Origin: Paenibacillus xylanexedens
GTDB lineage: Bacteria; Bacillota; Bacilli; Paenibacillales; Paenibacillaceae
Direction: 5' to 3'
NCBI RefSeq assembly: GCF_001908275.1
Contig: NZ_CP018620.1
Location: forward strand, 5,332,001 to 5,396,000
Length of the DNA: 64,000 nucleotides
Both the position numbers and the translations under genes were made by a program. The notes under the pieces were generated by a model that did no database searches, had not been told where the DNA came from, and worked only from the letters and a program-made list of their open reading frames with translations. Positions 18,405 to 28,329 of this stretch are shown piece after piece. The stretch's first letter is position 1; each line of letters opens with the position of its first letter.

Positions 18405-18794
18405 ATGGCCTCCTCTTCCACTTCAGCCCCAACTCCTGCGGATGAAGATCATCGTCTGATCAAAGGGATGGTTGTGCGTACGCTTTTGCTGGATGTACTG
18501 GAACGGGATATTCGAACGCTGGATACGCTGCTTCTGAAAATGCCCGAGGTCTATATCCTGTCGCTCACCCGCATTCAGAATGAAGTACTTAAGGAGATGC
18601 TGGGACTGCGCAAACAGATGAGAACCCGTGGAGTAAAAGTTTTGGAGGAAACGCGGGGAAAGGATGGCATTGAAACCGTTTATTTGTGCAGGGGATACAT
18701 GCAACGGTTCTATATGCTCTGGACATTTGCACGCAATGAGGTCAAAAAAGAGCTGAGTCACCATCTGCAGATGGATCTGACACAACAGGTTTGA
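18405..18794 (+). CDS. Conserved hypothetical protein behind a LexA-like box
   Basis: A soluble 129-residue protein, mostly helical, with no signal peptide or membrane segment. It has a Ser/Thr/Pro-rich first 12 residues, then alternating leucine-rich helices and a basic C-terminal half (KQMRTRGVKVLEETRG, FARNEVKKEL). No family is recognised. AAGGAAGTGA precedes the ATG. A LexA-like palindrome overlaps the probable transcription start 40-50 bp upstream, so DNA-damage induction is a reasonable guess. It is followed by cysK on the same strand after 133 bp. Confidence 0.7.
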   Translation: MASSSTSAPTPADEDHRLIKGMVVRTLLLDVLERDIRTLDTLLLKMPEVYILSLTRIQNEVLKEMLGLRKQMRTRGVKVLEETRGKDGIETVYLCRGYMQRFYMLWTFARNEVKKELSHHLQMDLTQQV

Positions 18795-18927
18795 CAAATG
18801 AACGGGTTGACCATCGCTAGCTGTGTTCATTAAGATGGAGAAGAGATATCCAACCATTCCAATAAGTCATGAATTGATTCCAACCGGATATACTCTCAAC
18901 GTCTTATCAATCAAGGAGCTGTACTTC

Positions 18928-19884
18928 ATGGATTTGAATACACATTCGATTAAACAAACAACCGCACATACAGGTATTGCCGCAGATGTAACAGAACTGA
19001 TCGGCCAGACACCTGCCGTTAAACTGAACAGACTGACAGGCAGCGACTCCGCTGACGTATATGTGAAACTGGAATACTTTAACCCGAGTGGCAGCGTCAA
19101 AGACCGTGCCGCCTATAACCTGATCGTTCAGGCTGAACTTGCGGGACACTTGCTCCCTGGTGCTACCATTATCGAACCAACCAGTGGCAATACAGGGATC
19201 GGTCTTGCGATGAATGCCGCCGCCAAAGGATATAAAGCCATTCTGATTATGCCGGACAATATGTCCAAGGAGCGCATCAACATTCTGAAAGCCTACGGCG
19301 CATATGTGGTGCTCACTCCCGCTGCGGAGCGGATGCCTGGTGCGATTCGCAAAGCGAAAGAACTTCAGGCAGACATTCCAGGAAGTTTCATTCCGCAGCA
19401 ATTCGAGAACCAGGCAAACCCGGACATTCACCGGATCACGACGGCTCCCGAGATTATGCAACAGATGGATGGCAGGCTGGACGCCTTCATCGCTACGGCG
19501 GGAACTGGCGGAACCATTACCGGGACGGGAGAAGAACTGCGCAAGCAGTTACCCGATATCCGCATCTATGCGGTGGAGCCCAAAGGTTCTCCGGTGTTGT
19601 CCGGTGGCGAGCCCGGACCACACAAGCTCGTCGGTACAAGTCCGGGGTTCATTCCGGACATCCTGAATACCGACGTGTGGGATGCCATCATCCAGGTGTC
19701 CGATGAGGACGCACTGGATACGATGCGGCAGCTTGCTGCCTGGGAAGGGCTGTTGCTCGGCCCTTCCTCTGGCGCTTCGGTGTGGGCCTCCCTTCGCATT
19801 GCGAAGGAACTGGGGCCGGGGCACCGGGTGCTCTGCATTGCGCCGGATACCGGGGAACGGTATCTGAGCATGGGTATTTTTTAA
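18928..19884 (+). CDS. cysK: Cysteine synthase (O-acetylserine sulfhydrylase)
   Basis: A PLP enzyme of 318 residues that makes cysteine from O-acetylserine and sulfide. The PLP lysine is Lys58 in NPSGSVKDR. The PTSGNTGIG substrate loop, TAGTGGTITG phosphate-binding loop and the SSGAS motif near the C-terminus are all present. The frame opens at 18823, but GGAG lies ten bases before the ATG at 18928 and the enzyme homology starts there. Cysteine synthase A is more likely than the CysM or cystathionine beta-synthase type, though subtype cannot be settled by eye. Confidence 0.92.
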   Translation: MDLNTHSIKQTTAHTGIAADVTELIGQTPAVKLNRLTGSDSADVYVKLEYFNPSGSVKDRAAYNLIVQAELAGHLLPGATIIEPTSGNTGIGLAMNAAAKGYKAILIMPDNMSKERINILKAYGAYVVLTPAAERMPGAIRKAKELQADIPGSFIPQQFENQANPDIHRITTAPEIMQQMDGRLDAFIATAGTGGTITGTGEELRKQLPDIRIYAVEPKGSPVLSGGEPGPHKLVGTSPGFIPDILNTDVWDAIIQVSDEDALDTMRQLAAWEGLLLGPSSGASVWASLRIAKELGPGHRVLCIAPDTGERYLSMGIF

Positions 19885-20187
19885 CACAGCAAAAATCTAT
19901 ACACATCAAAAAGGGGCTTCCATGTCCCATAAGTCATGAGCATGACAGAGGCCCTCCCTTATTAGCGCTCATTGGTCATTGGTTCTAATGAACCTGACAC
20001 ACGCTATTCGCTCCTATTTGCGCGGGTTTGACGGCTAATGAATCACAGCGACGTAATTTCTCCAAATTCGGTTGATTTACAGGTTGAAAAGTCATTTTCG
20101 GCGGGATAACGTTACTGAGATTCGTTAGAATTTACATCTCTTCATTATCACCCTAATAAGGTGCGGTAGGTTCGTTGCTATGAACGT

Positions 20188-20477
20188 TTTTGTCAAGCCC
20201 ATCACAAAATGCTGCTTTTCGCCGAAGCCCTAAGCGCGGGAGTCCATATGCGAGCGACGGTTGGCACGCTGCTATCCGTGGGTTGGTTACCACATGGTAT
20301 GCCTTCGTCAAGGAGAGCTTTTACAAGCTAGCCACGCACGTTCAGCCCATTAAAAGCCTAGTGCAAACGAACCTCGTACATTCTCTCCTGAACCTTCCAT
20401 GAACTCCCGGGCCTAAGGCTCCGGAGTTTTCCCCTTTTTCCTTTTAAACCATCCGTCTCTTCAAGATGAATAACAGA
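20188..20477 (-). other. Candidate bridge-RNA region of the IS110 element
   Basis: A 290-bp non-coding tail downstream of the transposase, rich in short inverted repeats (for example GGTTGG/CCAACC and ACTCCGGAGCC/GGCCCGGGAGT). Elements of the IS1111 group encode their bridge RNA between the transposase stop and the right end. The assignment is by position only. Confidence 0.4.
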
Positions 20478-21596
20478 TTACTGAGCGTTCGGTAGCTCCA
20501 ACGTTCGGGCGACCGCCCAAATGAACCCGGTCAGTTCCCTGGCCACCGCGGTGACCGCGACATTTTTGTGTTTGTTTAATCCATAAACTAAACGGCGGAA
20601 TTTTCGGTGCAGCCGTTCCTGAGCTTTCCAGGAAATGAGCTGTATGTCCGCAGGCAGACCTTCCAAACGGCGGGCCAAGTCCCCTTTAATCGCAGGCCGA
20701 TGGCGGTAACTCCATGCCGATTCAATCAAGGTGCGACGCAATCGTCCATTTCCCGCTTTGGTGAGCGAGCCTCGTTGGGTACGGACTCCAGACGAATGCT
20801 CACGCGGAACCAGGCCCAAGTAAGCCATGAGCTGAGCAGGGGAACGGAAACGGGCAAAGGAACCAATCTCCGCAGCAAGCGTGACGGCCGTGAGAAATCC
20901 AATGCCACGCAGAGACTGTAAAATCTGAATCAAATCGGCTTTGGAACTGGTCGCCGCCTCTTCAATCAAGGCTTTTTCCAGTCGACCGATGCGTTGCTCA
21001 ATCTCTTCCATGGCATGAAGGTACTCTGTAAACGCGATCTGCATGGGTGCATGCGGGAACATCAGTTTTCCAAGCCATACGCGATATTTTTTCGTCCAGC
21101 GACGTTTGATATTCTCCGGTGGATGGATCTGGTGGCGCAGTAAGAACTTGAGTACACGTTGACGGGCCCGGTGAGCATCTTCTTTCGCCGATTCGCGTGC
21201 ACGAACCAATTCACGCAGTGCCTCATCTTCACGTGCTGGAACGTAAATTGGCGTAAGTTCGCCTGCACGGAATAGACGTGCCAGTTGCTCGGCATCTCGT
21301 CGATCTGTTTTCACATGATCGCCGGAGCGTTTCGGGATGAGTGAAGGCGCAATGACGACACAGGTGGCTCCCATGGATTCGATCCAGCGGTAGGTTTCGT
21401 ATCCTGTAGGACCGGCCTCATAACAAAACGAGAGGGAGCTTGCCGGACCCAATTCTTTGATGAGTTTGCGTAAGGCAGCAGGCGCATGAGCAATGGTGCC
21501 GTAATACCGCGGCTTGTCTTGACCCTCGTCAGCAATAGCGACAGAAATTTTTTCTTTGGATACATCTAAACCAATGAATTTTGTGGTAGACTTCAT
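20478..21596 (-). CDS. IS110-family transposase
   Basis: A 372-residue recombinase. The N-terminal DEDD RuvC-like domain has FIGLDVSKEKISVAI (first Asp), YEAGPTGYE (Glu) and KTDRRDAEQLARL (paired Asp). The C-terminal Transposase_20 domain has LRGIGFLTAVTLAAEIG, MAYLGLVPREHSSG and the catalytic serine segment of this class. AAGGAG lies ten bases before the ATG. Length and motifs look complete, so the gene is probably functional. The GLVPREHSSG block and the long 3' flank favour the IS1111 branch. Confidence 0.92.
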   Translation of the reverse strand: MKSTTKFIGLDVSKEKISVAIADEGQDKPRYYGTIAHAPAALRKLIKELGPASSLSFCYEAGPTGYETYRWIESMGATCVVIAPSLIPKRSGDHVKTDRRDAEQLARLFRAGELTPIYVPAREDEALRELVRARESAKEDAHRARQRVLKFLLRHQIHPPENIKRRWTKKYRVWLGKLMFPHAPMQIAFTEYLHAMEEIEQRIGRLEKALIEEAATSSKADLIQILQSLRGIGFLTAVTLAAEIGSFARFRSPAQLMAYLGLVPREHSSGVRTQRGSLTKAGNGRLRRTLIESAWSYRHRPAIKGDLARRLEGLPADIQLISWKAQERLHRKFRRLVYGLNKHKNVAVTAVARELTGFIWAVARTLELPNAQ

Positions 21597-21803
21597 AGGG
21601 ATAGCTCTCCTTTGCTGTGTAGCTCTGAAATGGTGGTCTTCTTACTGTCCATTTTAACCTACGATATGCAGCAATATGGAGGGCTATTTTTTTGTGGTTA
21701 CGTTCATCATAGCTAGAATGTTGGAGCGATTGGTAGCGAGGAGCGAGGGAAAATCCCTCAAAAAAAAGGAATAGAAGTATTGGAGAAACCATCAAAATAA
21801 AAA

Positions 21804-21860
21804 AATAAGCTCATGCTCACATACGGATGGTGAATCCGCAGAGAACAAGAACTTATTTTG
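21804..21860 (-). terminator. Intrinsic terminator of the helicase gene
   Basis: On the minus strand AAAATAAG pairs with GCTTATTTT around a nested GGAT/ATCC hairpin, ending in seven T. It lies about 50 bp past the helicase stop and outside the IS. Confidence 0.65.
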
Positions 21861-21911
21861 GCAAGAAACCTTATCATCAAAAATAAAGCAAGAATATTTA
21901 ACGTAAGCTGG

Positions 21912-23894
21912 TTAGTGTGTCAGGGTTGTCCATTCCACACCTTCAGGAAGCAGGGCCGCAATGCGGTCTTTGGCTTCCTTTTTGGTATACAGCGATTCAT
22001 CGAGAATGACCGCGGAACCGGAATCTGTGCTTGTCCGAATCAGACGTCCGAGACCTTGCTTCACACGCAGGAGCATATACGGAAGATCGATCTCTTCGTA
22101 TGGTGCTGCCGACGCACTTCGTTTTGCATTGAAGACAGGGTCCTGTGGTGGATACGGAAGCGACCAGATCATGACATTGGATAATGACGGGCCTGGAACG
22201 TCCAAACCTTCCCACAGATTAACGGAGCACAGCACACTCTCCTCATCCTGCTGGAACGCCGCGATCAGATCACTGATCTCACGGTCGCCCTCATACATAA
22301 AGCGCAAACCTTCTGCTTCAGGTACATGAACGATGTCCTGCTTGAACGCGCGTAGCTCTTCCATCGTACGGAACAGAATCAGCGCACGTCCTCCACTCTC
22401 CTGAAGTAACGACACCGCATCACGCATGCGATTTTCGTTCTCCGGGTGCCCCGGCACAGCTTCATTGGTAATTTTCATCTTCATTTTATCCGCATAATCA
22501 TACGGGGAAGCTACCGAGAACGATACAAAATCATCAATACCCAGGCTGTCCGCCACATAACGGAATGAACTGTCCACAGATAACGTTGCGGAGGAGAATA
22601 CAATTGGAATGCCTGTGTTGAACACACGCTCGTTCAGCATTTCCTTCACGGTGCGCGGCATGATCGATAAGGTCGTCTCATCCTCGCTCTCTTCCGCCCA
22701 ACAGATGTAACCATCTTCCTTGCGGAACAAGGCAAGCGCAGACTGAATCATATCGAGATGTTCTTCCACGACACGCATCTGGTAACCGTCTAGCGAGAAC
22801 AATCCGCTCTCAAATACCAATTCTTCGCCGATTGCATCCAGCACACTCGTCAGACGTTCAATCTCACGCAGAAGCGGTGCTTCTACCCGAACTTCTTTCC
22901 GTTCAGATCCCGGAATCGCGACCGTATACGTATCCAGCAACGCAAACAGTCGCTCACTGCTCTCAATCGCTTCATCTACACACTCCGCGAGGGATTCACG
23001 AATCTCTCCTTCTAACAAGCGAGTGACGAGTTCCTCGAAGATACGGTGTTTCAGCTTGTAGCTCAGTGCGTTCAGGGCTGCTTCTTCCAGCAAATGGCCT
23101 TCATCAAATACAACTGAGCTGTGGTCAGGCAGCAGTGGCAATTGTCCCTCGCGTTTGCGCGCATCATACGTCCACACATGCTCCATGTAGTAATCATGGG
23201 AACAGATGATGATGTCTTTGGAACGACGGTAATGGTCACGTGACAGCGTAAGGCCGCAGCGTTGTCTTTTGGGACAAACAAAACAATCCTGGAACGGGTC
23301 CCAGTTGATTTTGTTCCACTGACGATCATTCAGATGTGGATACTGTTTGCGGTCACCATACGGATGGAAAGCCTGAAGTGTCCCAGGTGTGTTCACGAAG
23401 TCTGGAAGGCTCTCATGCACCTCTTCGATCACCTGCGCATCCTCGTCCGCGAATCGCATCGCACTTAATTTGTTCAGACAGAGGTATTGGTCCGGCGACT
23501 TGCCCAGACGTGCGTCCACTTCCAAGTTCAGATGTGCAGCCAGCTTGGCAATATCTCCACCGGGCTTCACAAGCTGTTCAATCAAGGACTCATCGGCACA
23601 GGCAATCACTGCCGGTTTGCCCGTATAACGTGCATAACAGACCGCGTAGAGCAGATAGACTAACGTCTTGCCTGTTCCTACACCGGCCTCCGCCATAATG
23701 GTCTTTTTATCTCCATAGGCCCGTTCGAGCTGGTACGCCATAAAAATCTGTTCATCCCGTACCTCGAAGCCGGACTCTGGCAAAATATCGTAAAAAACAT
23801 CGGCAACCCATTCCCCGAGACGGGATACAAAAGGTTCAGCCGGATCATATGCAAAAGGATAACGTTGTGTAGACAATCCTAGGTCAGCCTCCAT
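21912..23894 (-). CDS. DinG/XPD-like ATP-dependent DNA helicase
   Basis: A superfamily-2 helicase of about 660 residues. Walker A is GVGTGKT. Four cysteines in two groups (YLCLNK and CFVCPKRQRC) fit the iron-sulfur cluster of the XPD/DinG group. Walker B is VVFDEGH, a DEAH variant. Motifs IV-VI are in the last third (FSSATL, LWEGLDVPG, QGLGRLIR). Members unwind branched or RNA-DNA structures in repair. The frame opens at 23981; AGAGG precedes the ATG at 23894 at a long 13 bases, and a TTG at 23876 is an alternative. Monocistronic and divergent from catalase. Confidence 0.87.
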   Translation of the reverse strand: MEADLGLSTQRYPFAYDPAEPFVSRLGEWVADVFYDILPESGFEVRDEQIFMAYQLERAYGDKKTIMAEAGVGTGKTLVYLLYAVCYARYTGKPAVIACADESLIEQLVKPGGDIAKLAAHLNLEVDARLGKSPDQYLCLNKLSAMRFADEDAQVIEEVHESLPDFVNTPGTLQAFHPYGDRKQYPHLNDRQWNKINWDPFQDCFVCPKRQRCGLTLSRDHYRRSKDIIICSHDYYMEHVWTYDARKREGQLPLLPDHSSVVFDEGHLLEEAALNALSYKLKHRIFEELVTRLLEGEIRESLAECVDEAIESSERLFALLDTYTVAIPGSERKEVRVEAPLLREIERLTSVLDAIGEELVFESGLFSLDGYQMRVVEEHLDMIQSALALFRKEDGYICWAEESEDETTLSIMPRTVKEMLNERVFNTGIPIVFSSATLSVDSSFRYVADSLGIDDFVSFSVASPYDYADKMKMKITNEAVPGHPENENRMRDAVSLLQESGGRALILFRTMEELRAFKQDIVHVPEAEGLRFMYEGDREISDLIAAFQQDEESVLCSVNLWEGLDVPGPSLSNVMIWSLPYPPQDPVFNAKRSASAAPYEEIDLPYMLLRVKQGLGRLIRTSTDSGSAVILDESLYTKKEAKDRIAALLPEGVEWTTLTH

Positions 23895-24070
23895 TCTTAG
23901 ACGCGGTCCTCTTTCATTTTTCCGTTCAAAAAAGGCCGCAGGGCAAAAGTTAATTATCTCACGCGATGAAGCGGGTGACAAGCTTTTTTTACGAGATTAT
24001 TTGCGAGGTTTAATGTATAGAACCAATTTTCAGGGAAAATATATACAGGAATCCACTTTAAGGAAAGGCG

Positions 24071-25675
24071 GTGCTCCACTCCATGAATCATCAGTCTTCA
24101 CAACCAGAGCATTCCTCAGACAAATCAGCTGAGACATTAACGGATCGACAAGGGCATCCCATTACGGACAATCAGAATGTACGAACCGTTGGCAACCGGG
24201 GACCGACTACGCTGGAGAACTATCATTTTCTCGAAAAAATTACTCACTTCGACCGTGAACGTATTCCGGAACGTGTGGTCCATGCCCGTGGTGCTGGTGC
24301 TCATGGCGTATTTGAAGCGTATGGAACGGCCGGGGATGAACCGGTATCGAAGTACACACGTGCACGCCTATTTCAGGAAAAAGGCAAACAAACGCCCGTT
24401 TTCGTTCGCTTCTCTACCGTTATACATGGCGGACATTCACCGGAGACCCTGCGGGACCCGCGCGGATTTGCTGTAAAATTCTATACCGAAGATGGCAACT
24501 GGGATCTGGTGGGTAACAATCTGAAAATCTTTTTCATTCGCGACCCGCTCAAATTCCCGGATATGGTACACGCCTTCAAGCCAGACCCGTTGACCAATGC
24601 ACAGGATATGGAGCGGTTTTTCGATTTTGTCTCGCTGAGCCCTGAAGCTACCCATATGGTGACATTCCTCTTCTCTCCATGGGGCATTCCAGCGAATTAT
24701 CGGCAGATGCAAGGCTCGGGTGTCAATACATATAAGTGGGTCAATCAGGAAGGCACGGGCGTACTCATCAAATACCACTGGGAACCGCTCAATCAAGGGA
24801 TACGCAACCTGCTGCAAAAAGACGCGAGCGAGATTCAGGGACAGAATTTCAATCATGCGACATTGGATCTGTATCACGCCATTGAAAAAGGGGAGTATCC
24901 CGAATGGGAGCTGTGCGTTCAAGTAATGGAGGACGGCGAGCATCCAGAGTTGGACTTCGACCCGCTGGACCCAACCAAGCTATGGCCGCAAGATCAGTTC
25001 CCTTTTCTACCTGTGGGCAAAATGACGTTGAATCGTAATCCCGAGGATTATTTCAATGAAGTGGAGCAAGCAGCGTTTGGCACAGGTGTATTGGTAGACG
25101 GGCTGGATTTCTCAGATGACAAACTGCTGCAAGGACGGACCTTCTCCTATTCGGATACCCAGCGTCACCGGGTGGGTGCGAACTATCTGCAACTGCCTGT
25201 GAATGCACCGAAAAATCGGGTAGCCACGAATCAGAGCGGCGGACAGATGCAATATCAGGTGGATCGTGCACCGGGTCAGAATCCGCATGTGAACTATGAA
25301 CCCTCCTCGCTTGGTGGACTTAAAGAAGCTACACCGCGCGGCCCGGAACATGAACCTCTGATTGAAGGGCGACTCGTTCGTGAGAAGATTGAGCGTACCA
25401 ATGACTTTGGACAAGCGGGTGATACGTACAGGGCTTTCGAAGATTGGGAGCGGGATGAGCTGATCAGCAACATGGTCGGCGCGTTGGCACAATGCAAACC
25501 GGATATCCGGGAGCGCATGATCTCTTACTTCACCCAAGCGGATGCGGATTACGGTCGGCGCGTCTCTGAAGGGTTGGCCTCTGTTCCAACCGATGATAGT
25601 ACAACGGTCCAACCGAAACATGAACCAAGTATCGAGCAAGCAGAGAAACGCAGTCGTGAGACGGACGGATATTAA
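24071..25675 (+). CDS. Monofunctional haem catalase
   Basis: A 534-residue catalase converting hydrogen peroxide to water and oxygen. Active-site His is in [11 protein letters not shown], the distal Asn in DLVGNNLK, and the proximal haem Tyr in [21 protein letters not shown] and [10 protein letters not shown] are also present. The length fits a small-subunit type with a longer, charged C-terminus. The frame starts with a GTG at 24071 with AAGGA six bases away; the ATG at 24083 is an alternative. It is divergent from the helicase gene. No PerR box was found upstream by eye. Confidence 0.95.
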   Translation: MLHSMNHQSSQPEHSSDKSAETLTDRQGHPITDNQNVRTVGNRGPTTLENYHFLEKITHFDRERIPERVVHARGAGAHGVFEAYGTAGDEPVSKYTRARLFQEKGKQTPVFVRFSTVIHGGHSPETLRDPRGFAVKFYTEDGNWDLVGNNLKIFFIRDPLKFPDMVHAFKPDPLTNAQDMERFFDFVSLSPEATHMVTFLFSPWGIPANYRQMQGSGVNTYKWVNQEGTGVLIKYHWEPLNQGIRNLLQKDASEIQGQNFNHATLDLYHAIEKGEYPEWELCVQVMEDGEHPELDFDPLDPTKLWPQDQFPFLPVGKMTLNRNPEDYFNEVEQAAFGTGVLVDGLDFSDDKLLQGRTFSYSDTQRHRVGANYLQLPVNAPKNRVATNQSGGQMQYQVDRAPGQNPHVNYEPSSLGGLKEATPRGPEHEPLIEGRLVREKIERTNDFGQAGDTYRAFEDWERDELISNMVGALAQCKPDIRERMISYFTQADADYGRRVSEGLASVPTDDSTTVQPKHEPSIEQAEKRSRETDGY

Positions 25676-25765
25676 AATAGCTGGACAGCGTTTAAACTGA
25701 TAAGTCTGACACTGTTAGTACATTTGAGTATTTTGAGTAAGCAGATTACGTTCTGAATTAAACCT

Positions 25766-25812
25766 AGCCCTGATCGTCAAGTTGCCCGTTGCAGCTGCTA
25801 TCAGGGCTTTTT
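25766..25812 (+). terminator. Intrinsic terminator of the catalase gene
   Basis: The stem AGCCCTGAT/ATCAGGGCT is followed by TTTTT. It lies 90 bp past the catalase stop. Confidence 0.85.
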
Positions 25813-26082
25813 CATGACTAGTTTTAGTGTAATCTCCACTTCAGGATTGCATACAGCTATGTATTTTAAATTAAAAGAAGTTCATATGAGTGGATCAAAG
25901 GTAAGACTTGTGCTCTGGGGATGGAAAAGCGTACTTCTCTACGTTCATTTCAGATGATTCTTCGTTAAATGAGAGCTATCACCCAATGGAAAGATTACAT
26001 AATTCACGTGATATTAAAGGCATTGGAAGCTTGCAGGCCTGACCTGCCTGCATGTACCTCCATCTGATCAGATGATTATTGA

Positions 26083-26096
26083 TGATAACGGTTACA
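26083..26096 (+). promoter_or_regulatory. Candidate cre (CcpA) site
   Basis: TGATAACGGTTACA matches the catabolite-responsive consensus TGWAANCGNTNWCA at all but one position. It lies 135 bp upstream of the pectate lyase start, in an otherwise gene-free region (25813-26230). Carbon-source repression of the lyase is inferred. Confidence 0.5.
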
Positions 26097-26230
26097 ACAT
26101 TTACCATAAAGCTGTGTCCTAGAGATTGCATCGAGCCAGCCGGCATGATTCTATCTCATAGGTAACGGTCTGGTACACGGCTACCACATGCTCTTCATTC
26201 TATTCCCAATTAACCAAGGAGGTTTGCGTA

Positions 26231-27592
26231 ATGAAATTATTCCCATCTACATCTACTCATGCATCTGTACGATCCGAACGTTCTCTGAAATCGAAAATGG
26301 CCCAGATCTGTCTGAGCGCCGCGTTCCCTCTATTATTGATTGGTGGTGGAGCGGCTGGTGCTGAAGAGCTGATCGAGAGCAATTTGCAAAATCCCTCTGA
26401 ATCGGTGGCGACTTCGAATATCGCGCTTGCTGCGGGTGATCTGTATGTGTCTCCTGGCGGTTCAGCCAGCAATCCGGGAACACTGAACAGCCCTACGTCA
26501 CTCGCTAACGCATTGACCCAGATCGCCCCAGGCAAGACCATCTATCTGCGCGGCGGCAACTACAGCTTCTCCCAGACCATTACCATTGAACGTGGCAATA
26601 GCGGCACATCGAGCCAACGCAAAAACCTGGTGGCGTATGGATCGGAAAAACCGGTCTTTGATTTCTCCGCTCAAGCCTTCGCTTCCACCAATCGGGGGTT
26701 GCAAATGTTCGGAGACTACTGGTTCGTCAAAGGGCTTGAGGTGAAGGGTGCGGGCGATAACGGTATCTTCATCGGGGGCAGTTACAACCGTCTGGAGCAG
26801 ATCGAAGCTCATCACAACCGGGATACGGGTATTCAAATGGGACGCTATGCTTCCACAGCCGCCAAGAGTGAATGGCCTGCATATAATGAAGTGATTCGTT
26901 CTTACTCCCACAACAACTATGACCCGGATGACGGCGAGGATGCAGACGGTTTTGCGGCCAAACTGACCGTAGGCCCGGGCAATGTCTTCGACGGTTGTAT
27001 CGCGGCCTATAACGTGGACGATGGTTGGGATCTGTATAGCAAAACAGACACAGGTGCCATTGGCGCGGTTACGATCCGTAACAGCATCGCCTACGCGAAC
27101 GGTGCAACCGCAGACGGCACTTCTACCTCCAACAGTGACGGTAACGGCTTCAAGCTGGGTGGCGAGAAGATTGCAGTGAATCATATCGTTGAGAACAGCA
27201 TTGCGTTTAACAATAAAAAGCACGGCTTCACCTACAACAGCAATCCCGGTTCGATCCAGATGAAAAATAACACCTCCTGGAACAATGGGCAAAGCAACTT
27301 TGCCTTTGATGTAGGCACCCATATCTTCACCAACAACCTGTCATTCCAAGGCGGCGCCAGCGACAAAACAAGTGGAACCGACGTCAGCAGCACCAACGTC
27401 TGGTGGAAAAACAAAAAAAGCGAGAACGCCAAAGGCCTGCTCGCCAGCGCAGCCGACTTTGTCTCCCTCGTGCCTTCGGTAACGCGTAGTGCGGACGGAA
27501 CGCCTGTCCTGGGCAATTTCCTCAAGCTTGCGGGTGGCAGTGATCTGGTAGGGTCAGGTACGCCATCGGGTACGAATATTGGTGCGAGATAG
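26231..27592 (+). CDS. Secreted pectate lyase, polysaccharide lyase family 9
   Basis: A 453-residue right-handed beta-helix enzyme that cleaves polygalacturonate by beta-elimination. A long signal region with a hydrophobic core (about residues 27-45) precedes the mature part. YVSPGGSASNPGT and TIYLRGGNY are typical of the N-terminal cap. The block DPDDGEDADGFAAK supplies the calcium-binding aspartates and the catalytic lysine of family PL9, and NVDDGWDLYSK follows. GGAGG lies eight bases before the ATG. Its own terminator and an upstream cre-like site suggest a single-gene, catabolite-repressed unit. It fits life on plant material. Confidence 0.9.
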   Translation: MKLFPSTSTHASVRSERSLKSKMAQICLSAAFPLLLIGGGAAGAEELIESNLQNPSESVATSNIALAAGDLYVSPGGSASNPGTLNSPTSLANALTQIAPGKTIYLRGGNYSFSQTITIERGNSGTSSQRKNLVAYGSEKPVFDFSAQAFASTNRGLQMFGDYWFVKGLEVKGAGDNGIFIGGSYNRLEQIEAHHNRDTGIQMGRYASTAAKSEWPAYNEVIRSYSHNNYDPDDGEDADGFAAKLTVGPGNVFDGCIAAYNVDDGWDLYSKTDTGAIGAVTIRNSIAYANGATADGTSTSNSDGNGFKLGGEKIAVNHIVENSIAFNNKKHGFTYNSNPGSIQMKNNTSWNNGQSNFAFDVGTHIFTNNLSFQGGASDKTSGTDVSSTNVWWKNKKSENAKGLLASAADFVSLVPSVTRSADGTPVLGNFLKLAGGSDLVGSGTPSGTNIGAR

Positions 27593-27627
27593 GTTGTAGT
27601 TAGAAAAGTATAATTTGAAAGCAAGGT

Positions 27628-27676
27628 CCCCTCTCCCATTCCAGCCTGATCGGTGGTAATGGAGGAGGGGATTTTT
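27628..27676 (+). terminator. Intrinsic terminator of the pectate lyase gene
   Basis: CCCCTCTCCCATT pairs with AATGGAGGAGGGG and is followed by ATTTTT. Confidence 0.85.
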
Positions 27677-27724
27677 GAATTGCTTTGTATTGTCTGCTGG
27701 CTTATGAGGTAGATAGATAAATAC

Positions 27725-28006
27725 TTATGTTTTGGCTAAAACCTCAATCATCAGTCTGCCGCCTGTACGAAAACCTTGCTCAAACGCCGCTTCCACATAC
27801 ATCGACGTGGATTGTCCGATCAAGTCGATCAGTTGCTCCAAAGCATCGTATTCGTTCCCCGTAAGCTGTGTTTTGTAATCCTGCATCAGGTCCGATATCT
27901 GGCGATTGATCTCCTGATACTCAGCTTGCTCAGGATGAATCGACTCGTCCAACCGCAGGTTTCCGTGAAACAAATCCTCGATCAGGTTTGACATGTTATC
28001 CTTCAT
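27725..28006 (-). CDS. DUF6809-family protein
   Basis: A 93-residue helical soluble protein. The pattern LIEDLFHGNLRLDE, then YQEINRQISDLM and FEQGFRTGGRLMIEVL matches small proteins annotated as DUF6809 in Firmicutes. Function is unknown. GAGGTGA precedes the ATG with seven bases. It is convergent with the pectate lyase gene and marks the left edge of the accessory island. Confidence 0.75.
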   Translation of the reverse strand: MKDNMSNLIEDLFHGNLRLDESIHPEQAEYQEINRQISDLMQDYKTQLTGNEYDALEQLIDLIGQSTSMYVEAAFEQGFRTGGRLMIEVLAKT

Positions 28007-28329
28007 GGTAAGGTCACCTCTGGAAGATTGTACATCAAGGGATGAGGTGAGATGGGGATTTAGCGGGAAATGCGCTAGTGTTTTTTTCGTTTTTGGTAAG
28101 ATTGAGTCGAAGTTAAAGTTGAATCATGTCCCTAAGCCCTTTCATTTCAAGCATCATTATACGAGTGTGTGAATCCTTACGTTGTGGAATAAGACTTGCA
28201 ATATGAAGACCGTTTCATCCTACTTCCCGATCAATTTCAATAACTAAATAGCGTAAAAAAACATAAGATAATATTATGTAACAATTAAATTGATAACCCC
28301 ATCAACAATCAACAAATATAATAGACCGT
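28007..28329. other. Gene-free stretch at the island edge
   Basis: AT-rich, with no ORF, terminator or RNA gene that I can support. Composition shifts here from the mixed-GC core to the AT-rich island. Confidence 0.4.

Larger units (their letters stand above)
20177..21713 (-). mobile_element. IS110-family insertion element (IS1111-like)
   Basis: A complete-looking element. Its transposase gene has a 290-bp non-coding 3' flank and a 120-bp 5' flank. Subterminal inverted repeats are suggested by ACGTTCATCATAGC (21700-21713) and GCTATGAACGT (20177-20187), which match apart from a 3-base indel. Exact ends are uncertain because this family makes no regular target duplication. It lies between cysK and the terminator of the helicase gene and interrupts no recognisable gene. 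Confidence 0.65.

Noticed and set aside
18851..18900. Two ATTCCAA repeats upstream of cysK, considered as a CymR operator
   Set aside because: The match to the CymR consensus is partial and no clear -35 box accompanies the TATACT, so I did not list it as a site.
26498..27322. A 274-codon antisense ORF across the pectate lyase
   Set aside because: It is the mirror of a strongly supported PL9 gene, has no ribosome site, and its residue mix is typical of an antisense frame.
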